From the NCBI RefSeq assembly GCF_004135285.1, contig NZ_CP035494.1:1550001-1614000 (forward strand): 64,000 nt of DNA, in the 5' to 3' direction. A model generated the notes under the pieces. It worked only from the letters and a program-made list of their open reading frames with translations. It made no database searches and was not told the origin of the DNA. The position numbers were made by a program, and so were the translations under genes. This DNA comes from Microbacterium protaetiae (GTDB lineage: Bacteria > Actinomycetota > Actinomycetes > Actinomycetales > Microbacteriaceae). Of the stretch, positions 42,132 to 49,178 are shown one piece after another. Within the stretch, counting starts at the first letter, position 1; each line of letters opens with the position of its first letter.

Positions 42132-43945
42132 GACGCTCCGGCCAGCGCCGCTTCGGGCGCGGCGACCTCTTGGGAGAAGTACCGCCGCTCGGCGGCCTCG
42201 CCCTTCTTGCCGATGTTGAACGACGAGATCGGGCGGAAGTAGCCCATCACCCGCGTCCACACCTCGCAGCCGGCGCCGCACTCGGGGCACTGCTCGTGGT
42301 GCCCCGACACGTAGCCGTGCGCGGGGCAGATCGAGAACGTCGGGGTCACCGTGATGTACGGCAGGCGGAAGCGCTCGAGCGACCGGCGCACGAGGTTCTT
42401 GCACGCTGTGGCCGAGACGAGAGCCTCGCCCATGTACAGGTGCAGCACCGTGCCGCCGGTGTACGCGGCCTGCAGCTGCTCTTGCTGCTCGAGTGCCTCG
42501 AACGGGTCGTCGGTCCACCCCACCGGCAGCTGCGAGCTGTTGGTGTAGTACGGGTTCGCGTCGGTGCCGGCGTGGATGATGCCGGGGTATCGCGCGATGT
42601 CTTCCTTCGCGAACCGGTAGGTCGCCCCCTCGGCGGGGCTGGCCTCGAGGTTGTACATGTTGCCGGTTTCGGTCTGGAAGGCGACCATCCGCTCGCGCAC
42701 GTGGTCGAGCAGGCGCAGCACCAGCGCGCGGCCGCGCTCGGTGGTGATGTCGTCGGTGTCGCCGGTGACATTGCGCACGTACTCGTTGAGCCCGTTGACC
42801 CCGATCGTCGAGAAGTGGTTCTGCAGACTGCCCAGGTAGCGCTTGGTGTAGGGGAACAGCCCGCCGGCGATGTGCCCGTCGATGACGGCCCGCTTGGTCT
42901 CCAGGCTGTCGCGGGCGATCTCGAGCAGCTCGTCGAGGCGCCGGATGACGGCATCCTCGTCTCCCGCATGCACGAAACCGAGTCGGGCGCAGTTGACGGT
43001 GACCACTCCCAGCGACCCGGTCTGCTCGGCCGAGCCGAACAGTCCGTTGCCGCGCTTGAGAAGCTCGGTGACATCCAGCTGCAGGCGGCAGCACATCGAC
43101 CGGATCATGTGCGGGTCGAGATCGGAGTTCACGAAGTTCTGGAAGTACGGCAGGCCGTACTTCGCGGTCATGGCGAACAGCGCCTCGACGTTGGGGCCGT
43201 CCCAGTCGAAGTCGCGGGTGATGTTGTAAGTGGGTATCGGGAACGTGAATGCCCGGCCCGCGGCATCCCCCTGGCTCATCACCTCGATGAATGCGCGGTT
43301 TATCACTCCCATCTCGGCGGTGAGATCACCGTAGGTGAACTGCTGCACGACGCCGCCGATGAGGGGATGCTGCGCCGCGAGGTCATCGGGCACGGTCCAG
43401 TCGAAGGTCAGGTTGGTGAACGGCGTCTGCGTGCCCCAGCGCGAGGGGACGTTGAGGTTGTACACGAACTCCTGCAGCGCCTGCACGACCTGCTCGTAGC
43501 TGAGGGAGTCGAGCCGCACGAGCGGCGCGAGGTAGGTGTCGAACGAGCTGAACGCCTGGGCACCGGCCCACTCGTTCTGCAGGGTGCCCAGGAAGTTGAC
43601 CATCTGCCCGAGGGCGCTGGTCAGGTGCTTCGGCGGCGCCGAGGCGATCTTGCCCGGCGCGCCGTTGAAGCCTTCTTCGAGAAGCATCCGCAGCGACCAG
43701 CCGGCGCAGTAGCCGGCGAAGACATCGAGGTCGTGGATGTGGATGTCGCCGGCGCGGTGGGCTTCGCCGGCCTCGGGGGCATAGACCTCGTTCAGCCAGT
43801 AGTTGGCGATGAGCTTGCCCGAGGCGTTCAGGATCAGACCGCCCAGCGAGTACCCCTGGTTGGCGTTGGCGTTCACCCGCCAGTCGGAGCGGTCGAGGTA
43901 CTCCTCGACGGTGCTGGCGACGCTGACGGCGTCGGATGTGTGCAT
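42128..43945 (-). CDS. nrdD: Anaerobic (class III) ribonucleoside-triphosphate reductase
   Basis: 605 residues from ATG 43945 (GGGGAGT upstream). NrdD features: ANQGYSLGGLILN at the start, IHIHDLDVF, MCCRLQLD, GSLGVVTVNCARLGF, and near the C-terminus a zinc-type cysteine set (CPAHG, CPECGAGC) and the glycyl-radical site RVMGYFRP (Gly near residue 566). No N-terminal ATP cone is evident. It makes deoxynucleotides without oxygen, so the organism can probably grow or survive anaerobically. Two NrdR boxes precede it. Confidence 0.9.
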   Translation of the reverse strand: MHTSDAVSVASTVEEYLDRSDWRVNANANQGYSLGGLILNASGKLIANYWLNEVYAPEAGEAHRAGDIHIHDLDVFAGYCAGWSLRMLLEEGFNGAPGKIASAPPKHLTSALGQMVNFLGTLQNEWAGAQAFSSFDTYLAPLVRLDSLSYEQVVQALQEFVYNLNVPSRWGTQTPFTNLTFDWTVPDDLAAQHPLIGGVVQQFTYGDLTAEMGVINRAFIEVMSQGDAAGRAFTFPIPTYNITRDFDWDGPNVEALFAMTAKYGLPYFQNFVNSDLDPHMIRSMCCRLQLDVTELLKRGNGLFGSAEQTGSLGVVTVNCARLGFVHAGDEDAVIRRLDELLEIARDSLETKRAVIDGHIAGGLFPYTKRYLGSLQNHFSTIGVNGLNEYVRNVTGDTDDITTERGRALVLRLLDHVRERMVAFQTETGNMYNLEASPAEGATYRFAKEDIARYPGIIHAGTDANPYYTNSSQLPVGWTDDPFEALEQQEQLQAAYTGGTVLHLYMGEALVSATACKNLVRRSLERFRLPYITVTPTFSICPAHGYVSGHHEQCPECGAGCEVWTRVMGYFRPISSFNIGKKGEAAERRYFSQEVAAPEAALAGAS

Positions 43946-43998
43946 GGTGACTCCCCGTGTTGTGTGTCGATGCGTTCTTTCGACCACCGGAACGCAGG

Positions 43999-44014
43999 AT
44001 CACTATATGTGGGG
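43999..44014. promoter_or_regulatory. NrdR box 1
   Basis: ATCACTATATGTGGGG carries the CACTATATGTGG core and fits the NrdR consensus ACACWATATWTNGTGT on one strand. It is 54 bases upstream of nrdD. Confidence 0.7.
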
Positions 44015-44029
44015 GTCAACGTAGAATGC

Positions 44030-44045
44030 ACCACTATATGTGGTG
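44030..44045. promoter_or_regulatory. NrdR box 2
   Basis: ACCACTATATGTGGTG, the same core as box 1 shifted by exactly 31 bases (about three helical turns), the usual NrdR box spacing. A better palindrome than box 1. Confidence 0.75.
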
Positions 44046-44198
44046 GCGCACAAAGGGTGTGATGGCGAACTCCGGTGCAATTGCCGAGGGGTGCAGACAC
44101 GCTTGTCGATGCGGGACGATCGGGATGCTGCGGTGTATAAGCGGTCGGTGCGCGTGTTGCAGGTCAGCAGTCGAGGCATCCCGATTCGGTCGTCACGA

Positions 44199-44228
44199 AT
44201 GGCCCCTTCCGTCGTGAGGAGGGGCCAT
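44199..44228. terminator. Terminator hairpin after purC
   Basis: ATGGCCCCTTCC and GGAGGGGCCAT pair with one bulge, 30 bases after the purC stop (minus strand). The rest of 44046-44198 shows nothing recognisable. Confidence 0.6.
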
Positions 44229-44257
44229 ATGCGACGACTGACGGGTCGGAGGGCGGG

Positions 44258-45258
44258 TCAGGACATGAGGCGTGCGATCAGCTCGCGGTATCGGGCAGCG
44301 GTGCGCTCGACGATCTCTGCGGGCAGGGTCGGGGGCTCGCTCTGCTGGGCCTCCCCACGTCCACTCGACGCATCGCTGGCGCGCTGCGCCGAGCCTCCGG
44401 GCGCGTGGCCCTCCCCACGCCCACTCGACGCATCGCTGGCGCGCTGCGCCGAGCCTCCGGGCGCGTGGGCCCAGTGGGCCGAAAGCCAGTCGCGCACGAT
44501 CTGCTTGTCGAAGCTTGCCATGCGCTCGGCCGGCGTTGAGCCGGTGCGCCAGGCTTCGGCATCCCAATACCGCGACGAGTCCGCCGTCAGCACCTCGTCG
44601 GCAAGCGTCACCGTGCCATCCGGCGCGATGCCGAACTCGAACTTCGTGTCGGCGAGAATGAGCCCGTGTTCTTCGGCCGTGGCGGCGGCGCGGTCATAGA
44701 TGTCGAGCGAGAGCGCCCGCACCTTCTCGGCGTGCGCCGCGCCGAGCAGCTCGACCGCGCGGTCGAAAGAGATGTTCTCATCGTGCTCACCGAGCGGCGC
44801 CTTGTACGCCGGAGTGAAGATAGGCGCGGGCAGCCGGTCGCCGTTGTGCAGCCCGTCGGGCAGATGGATGCCGCACACGGTCTGGCTCGCCTGATACTCG
44901 GCCCAGCCCGAGCCGGTGAGGTAGCCGCGCACGACGCACTCCACCGGCAGCATGTCGAGCTTGCGCACGACCATTGCGCGTCCGGCCACTGCCTCGGGCG
45001 GCGTGGCGCCGTCGATGAGGTGATTGGGAATCGGCGTTCCGCCGTCGCCGCCGGCCAGGCGATCGAACCACCACAGGCTCAGCGTCGTCAGCAGCTCGCC
45101 CTTGCCGGGAATCGGCGGCTCAAGCATGTAATCGAACGAACTCACGCGGTCGCTGGCGACCACCAGCATCCGGTCGCCTCCGTCGTCGGGGCGTACAGAT
45201 CGCGCACCTTTCCGGAGTAGATGTGCGTCCAGCCGGGGAGGGTGTCGGGAGTGCTCAC
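44258..45258 (-). pseudogene. purC: SAICAR synthase with frameshift and in-frame tandem insertion
   Basis: The reading from GTG 45258 gives VSTPDTLPGWTHIYSGKVRD, the normal start, then breaks at a four-G run (45188-45191). The rest continues in another frame: DDGGDRMLVVASDRVSSFDY to the end. One more base in the run restores a single protein. Enzyme landmarks KGELLTTLSLWWF, RGYLTGSGWAEY, LILADTKFEFG and DKQIVRDWL are intact. Near the C-terminus a 60-bp tandem duplication adds about 40 residues. PurC ligates aspartate to CAIR in purine synthesis and is normally essential, so a sequencing error in the homopolymer is the likelier explanation for the frameshift. Confidence 0.82.
44349..44468. repeat. 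60-bp in-frame tandem duplication inside purC
   Basis: Bases 44349-44408 and 44409-44468 are near-identical 60-bp units encoding HAPGGSAQRASDASSGRGE twice in a row. They sit between the DWLSAHW helix and the PAEIVERTAARYREL helix, a surface linker in PurC. Confidence 0.9.
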
Positions 45259-45334
45259 CTGCCCATCCTCCCATCCGTCGCGGCGTCTCGCCTGCGACCC
45301 ATGCGGTGCCGGCAGCGCGATCTCGGGTTGTGCC

Positions 45335-46064
45335 GTCCCGTTGTGTCGCATCGCTTGGGTGAACCGGCTCAGTGGGACGGCGTTGCGGTGGCGCCCGGCG
45401 TCCGCCGCTGCGCCGCGCCGCCGGGCGTGTTGCGGTACGCCGTCCCGTTGTGTCGCTTCGTCTGCGTGATGCGGCTGTTTGGGACGGTGTTGCGTCGGGA
45501 GACGAAAGGGCGGGCCCGTATTGTCGCTTCGGCTGGCTGAAGCGGCAGTTTGGGACGGCGTTGCGGTGGGGTTGGGCGGCTGAGGGATGCCGGGGTGCGT
45601 CGCGCGCCGCGCTGCGCCGCCGGGCGCGCCGCGCTGTGCCGCCGGGCGCGTTGCGGTACGCCGTCCCGTTGTGTCGCATCGTCTGCGTGATGCGGCAGTT
45701 CGGGACGGTGTCGCGTCGGGGAGGCGAAAGGGCGGGCCCATATTGTCGCTTCGGCTGGCTGAAGCGGCAGTTTGGGACGGGGTTGCGGTGGGGTTGGGCG
45801 GCTGAGGGATGCCGGGGTGCGTGGCGCGCCGCGCTGTGCCGCCGGGCGCGTTGCGCTGTGCCGCCGGGCGCGTCGCGCTGTGCCGCCGCGCGCGCCGCGC
45901 TGTGCCGTCCCACTGTGTCGCATCGTCTGCGTGATGCGGCAGTTTGGGACGGTGTCGCGTCGGGGAGACGGAAGGGCGGGCCCTTATTGTCGCTTCGGCT
46001 GGCTGAACCGGCAGTTTGGGACGGCGTTGCGGTGGCGCCCGGCGTCCGCCACCGCGCCGGGGGT
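45335..46064. repeat. Array of seven hairpin modules with GC-rich spacers
   Basis: Seven ~40-bp modules end in GGGACGG: near 45335, 45439, 45520, 45661, 45742, 45904 and 45986. Type A pairs CGCATC with GATGCG around loop GTCTGCGT; type B pairs CGCTTC with GAAGCG around GGCTGGCT. Modules two to seven alternate A-B with similar spacers. Module two is an A/B hybrid and modules one and seven have imperfect stems. The 840-base stretch between purC and padR holds no convincing gene; on the minus strand it is open in one frame by composition only. Confidence 0.85.
45600..45905. repeat. 22-bp GC-rich minisatellite units inside the array
   Basis: Units of the form CGCGCTGTGCCGCCGGGCG repeat about two times at 45600-45655 and four times at 45823-45905, forming the spacers of the hairpin array. 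Confidence 0.75.
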
Positions 46065-46065
46065 G

Positions 46066-46083
46066 TATAGTCCATCTGGACTA
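46066..46083 (+). promoter_or_regulatory. padR promoter -10 and operator
   Basis: A TATAGT -10 box (46066-46071) overlaps the palindrome TAGTCCA-TC-TGGACTA (46068-46083), 18 bases before the PadR start. Fits autorepression. Confidence 0.7.
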
Positions 46084-46100
46084 ATCGATATGGAGTGATG

Positions 46101-46721
46101 ATGAAGGATGCCGCACTCACGCCGCTGGGCGTGATGGTGCTCGCGCTGCTGCGCGAGGGCGACATGCATCCGTACGAGATGATGCGGCTGCTGCGGCACC
46201 GTCGTGAGGACCGCATGGTCAGGATCACGAACGGCACGTTCTATCACACGGTCGCCCGGCTCGAACGGGACGGGCTCATCGCTGAGGTGGGCGTCGACCG
46301 TGAGGGCAACCGGCCCGAGCGCACCACCTACACGCTCACCGACGCCGGGCCCGCCGCACTGGAGGAGTGGGTGCGATCGCACCTGGCCGGGGACGGCGCG
46401 CAGAACTTTCGCGTTGCGCTAGCCGAGGCGCACAACCTCGACCGCTCCGAGGTCATCGCCGAAATCTCCACGAGAAAAAGTGCGCTCGCTGCGGAATACG
46501 CATTGATGCAGAACGGGTTGCAGTCTGCACGCACACGCGGCGTCTCTGATCAGTACATCGTCGAACTCGACCGTCACTGCGCGCTGTTGCGCGCCGACCT
46601 TGATTGGACCGATTCCCTCCTCGCGCGTCTGGAGCGCGAGGACTATCCGTGGGGGCATGAAGACCTCACCCCCGAAAACCTCGCCGCCCGTGAGGCCATG
46701 CGAAAGGCAGCACAGAAGTGA
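46101..46721 (+). CDS. PadR-family regulator
   Basis: 206 residues from ATG 46101, with GGAG 5 bases upstream; in-frame starts at 46095 and 46098 are too close to it. PadR winged helix: LGVMVLALLREGDMHPYEMM, TNGTFYHTVARLERDGLIAE, RPERTTYTLTDAG; helical C-terminal dimerisation domain (Vir_act_alpha_C type). The stop overlaps the exporter GTG, so repressor and pump are one unit, a classic multidrug-sensing pair. Confidence 0.88.
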   Translation: MKDAALTPLGVMVLALLREGDMHPYEMMRLLRHRREDRMVRITNGTFYHTVARLERDGLIAEVGVDREGNRPERTTYTLTDAGPAALEEWVRSHLAGDGAQNFRVALAEAHNLDRSEVIAEISTRKSALAAEYALMQNGLQSARTRGVSDQYIVELDRHCALLRADLDWTDSLLARLEREDYPWGHEDLTPENLAAREAMRKAAQK

Positions 46722-48247
46722 CAGACACCAGTTCCGCGGCACCGACTGCGGCATCCACCACCTCGCACGGCCACCAGCCGCGCAGCCCGTGGCCGGCCCT
46801 GTGGGCCTTGGTCATCGGCTTCTTCATGATCCTGGTCGACACGACGATCGTCTCGGTGGCCAACCCGGCGATCAAAGCGGCGCTCGACCCGAACACCAAC
46901 AATCTCGACAACGTCGTCTGGGTCACCAGCGCCTATCTGCTCGCGTACGCGGTGCCCCTGCTGATCACCGGACGCCTCGGCGACCGGTTCGGCCCCAAGA
47001 ACGTGTATCTGGTGGGCCTCGCGATCTTCACCCTCGCCTCGCTCGGCTGCGGCCTGTCGACGACCCTCACCACGCTGATCGCCTTCCGCGCCGTGCAGGG
47101 CCTGGGCGCCGCGCTGCTGACGCCGCAGACGATGGCGGTGATCACCCGCACCTTCCCGCCGAACCAGCGGGGTGCGGCGATGGGCCTGTGGGGTGCCACC
47201 TCGGGCGTCGCCATGCTCGTCGGCCCGCTGGCCGGAGGCCTTCTCGTCGACGGCCTCGGCTGGGAATGGATCTTCTTCATCAACCTGCCAGTCGGTGTCG
47301 TCGGCTTCGTGCTGGCCATGATCCTCGTGCCCAAGCTGCCCACGCATCCGCACCGCTTCGACATCGTGGGTGTCTTCCTCTCGGCTGCGGCGATGTTCTT
47401 CATCGTGTTCGGTCTGCAAGAGGGTGAGAAGTACGACTGGGGCAAGATCTGGGGCCCCATCACCGTCTGGGAGCTCATCGCCGTCGGCGTCGTGCTGCTG
47501 GGCGTTTTCATCTGGCAGCAGGCCAAGACCCGCAGCGAGGCGCTTGTGCCGCTGGGCCTTTTCCGCGACCGCAACTTCTCGGTGTCGAACCTGGGGATCG
47601 CGGTGGTCGGGTTCACCGTGACGAGCATGACGCTGCCGCTGATGTTCTTCATCCAGCTGGCCCGTGGGCTGACCCCCACACAGTCGGCACTGCTGATGAT
47701 CCCCATGGCGGTGCTGGCCGGTGCGCTCTCGCCCTTCGCGGGTCGGCTGCTGGACCGCATCGACTCGCGCCTGCTTCTCGTGCCCGGCGTCGCGCTGTTC
47801 GCCGGAGCGCTGTTCTGGTACGCCGCGCTGATGAACATGGACACCCCGATCTGGATGTTCCTGCTGCCTTCGGCGGTCATGGGCATCGGCAGCGCGGGGG
47901 TGTGGGGCCCGCTGGCGACGACGGCCACCCGCAGTCTCGAACCGCGTCAGGCCGGGGCCGGCTCAGGCATCTACAACACGACGCGCACGATCGGATCGGT
48001 GCTCGGCTCGGCCGCCATCGCCGCGTTCATGCAGGGTCGGCTCGAGGCGAACCTGCCGGGCGCTGCGGATCAGGCCGGTGGGTTCGGCGGGAGCGACCAG
48101 CTGCCGGCCGTCATCGCCGGACCGTTCGGTCAGGCCATGGCGCAGGCCATGCTTCTGCCGGCGATCATCATGGCTGTGGGCGTGGTCGTCGTGCTGTTCA
48201 TGAAGGACCCGCGAGCGACGACAGCGGCGGAGTGGCAGCACCACTGA
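46718..48247 (+). CDS. DHA2-family (14-TM) multidrug exporter
   Basis: 509 residues from GTG 46718. About 14 hydrophobic segments; DHA2 motifs LVDTTIVSVANPAI (helix 1, motif D1), TGRLGDRFGPKNVYLVG (motif A), RAVQGLGAAL (motif B) and GPLAGGLLVDGLGWEWIFFINLP (motif C). Proton-driven efflux of drugs or other toxic compounds. Translationally coupled to padR. Confidence 0.9.
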   Translation: MTDTSSAAPTAASTTSHGHQPRSPWPALWALVIGFFMILVDTTIVSVANPAIKAALDPNTNNLDNVVWVTSAYLLAYAVPLLITGRLGDRFGPKNVYLVGLAIFTLASLGCGLSTTLTTLIAFRAVQGLGAALLTPQTMAVITRTFPPNQRGAAMGLWGATSGVAMLVGPLAGGLLVDGLGWEWIFFINLPVGVVGFVLAMILVPKLPTHPHRFDIVGVFLSAAAMFFIVFGLQEGEKYDWGKIWGPITVWELIAVGVVLLGVFIWQQAKTRSEALVPLGLFRDRNFSVSNLGIAVVGFTVTSMTLPLMFFIQLARGLTPTQSALLMIPMAVLAGALSPFAGRLLDRIDSRLLLVPGVALFAGALFWYAALMNMDTPIWMFLLPSAVMGIGSAGVWGPLATTATRSLEPRQAGAGSGIYNTTRTIGSVLGSAAIAAFMQGRLEANLPGAADQAGGFGGSDQLPAVIAGPFGQAMAQAMLLPAIIMAVGVVVVLFMKDPRATTAAEWQHH

Positions 48248-48252
48248 CAGGT

Positions 48253-48279
48253 CTGACCGACGGCCGGGTGGCCGTTCAG
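48253..48279. terminator. Bidirectional hairpin between exporter and SIP gene
   Basis: ACGGCC (48260-48265) and GGCCGT (48270-48275) with flanking CTGA/TCAG form a stem over the 28-base convergent gap, reaching the SIP stop codon. Confidence 0.5.
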
Positions 48280-49118
48280 TCGGGGTCGGCGGGGTCGATT
48301 GGGGCGTGGTGATCCCACGCCTCGACACCCTGCCGCCAGTAACCGCTGACCGTGTACTGCTCACGCGGCAGCGCCAGGGTGTGGCGCAGGTGCCGGCGCA
48401 GCGGCACGAGAGTGGATGCCTCACCGGCAGCGAACACGTAGCTTGAGGCATCCACCCCCACGGCCGTCAGCGCGGCGATGAGGTCATCGCCGGCGGCGTG
48501 CAGCGCGAACTCACGGTCGGCGAAGGTGCGCAGGTACGCGCGCGCCGCGTCGAGATCGAACGCCGAGGCGATGATTTCGACGGTCGTGGATGCCGGGACG
48601 TCAGCCAGCCAGCGGCCCGCCGCCGGCAGCGAGGTGCCGTCGACGACGAGCACGACGCGGGGGGCGTTCTGGGTCGCCTGCCGTGATCCGCGCGGTCCGA
48701 CCAGCACCAGGCGTGACCCCACGACGGCCTGCGCGCCGAATTGCGCGGCCGGACCGGGGCTCTCATGGCGCAGAATGTCGATGTCGACCAGGCGCCGGCC
48801 GTTTTCATCGCGCACGTTCAGCGGGGTGAAGTCGCGCCCGAAAGTGGCGCGGTCGGGCCGGGTGATGCCGTCCTGCCCGGGGCCGGCTGCCACCGGGGCG
48901 ACCAGCTCGCCGGTGGCCGGATCGGGGAAGAACGTGCGCACGTGGTCGCTCGGGCCGGCATCGGGAAAGTCGCCGAAGTCCGGGCCCGTCAGCGTGACCC
49001 GCACGTACTCGGCAGTCGGGTTGCTCACCGCTGTGACGATCGCCTCGCGAGCGGTGAAGCGGTTGCGGCCGCCGGCTCGATAGAACAGCGTCGATGCCTC
49101 GGTTGCGGCATCCGTCAT
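48276..49118 (-). CDS. Siderophore-interacting protein (ferric-siderophore reductase)
   Basis: 280 residues from ATG 49118 (AGGAGG at ideal spacing). FAD_binding_9 domain (YVRVTLTGPDFGDFPD, DHVRTFFPDP, VDIDILRHESPGPAAQ, LVGPRGS) and SIP C-terminal NAD(P)H domain (VLVVDGTSLPAAGRWL, FAAGEASTLVPLRRHL, YTVSGYWRQGVEAW). It reduces Fe(III)-siderophores in the cytosol to release iron. No DtxR-type box is visible just upstream, unlike the htaA locus. Confidence 0.9.
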   Translation of the reverse strand: MTDAATEASTLFYRAGGRNRFTAREAIVTAVSNPTAEYVRVTLTGPDFGDFPDAGPSDHVRTFFPDPATGELVAPVAAGPGQDGITRPDRATFGRDFTPLNVRDENGRRLVDIDILRHESPGPAAQFGAQAVVGSRLVLVGPRGSRQATQNAPRVVLVVDGTSLPAAGRWLADVPASTTVEIIASAFDLDAARAYLRTFADREFALHAAGDDLIAALTAVGVDASSYVFAAGEASTLVPLRRHLRHTLALPREQYTVSGYWRQGVEAWDHHAPIDPADPD

Positions 49119-49178
49119 GGCATTCCTCCTCGTGCCGCGCACATCGCGACCCTCCTAGCCAATCACGTTGGTGGTGGC

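Noticed and set aside
41430..43094. A 554-codon frame extending nrdG far into nrdD
   Set aside because: The extra 320 residues are a low-complexity Arg/His/Pro shadow of nrdD; ATG 42131 overlapping the nrdD stop is the normal start.
45335..46064. CRISPR array
   Set aside because: Units are alternating hairpins with repeated, not unique, spacers, and no cas genes are present.
44258..46237. A 659-codon open frame on the minus strand running through the hairpin array into purC
   Set aside because: The upstream part translates repeat DNA (Arg/Pro/Ala-rich, repeated PNCRFSQPKRQ-like pieces) and is open only because of GC bias. It joins the purC frame by chance after the frameshift.
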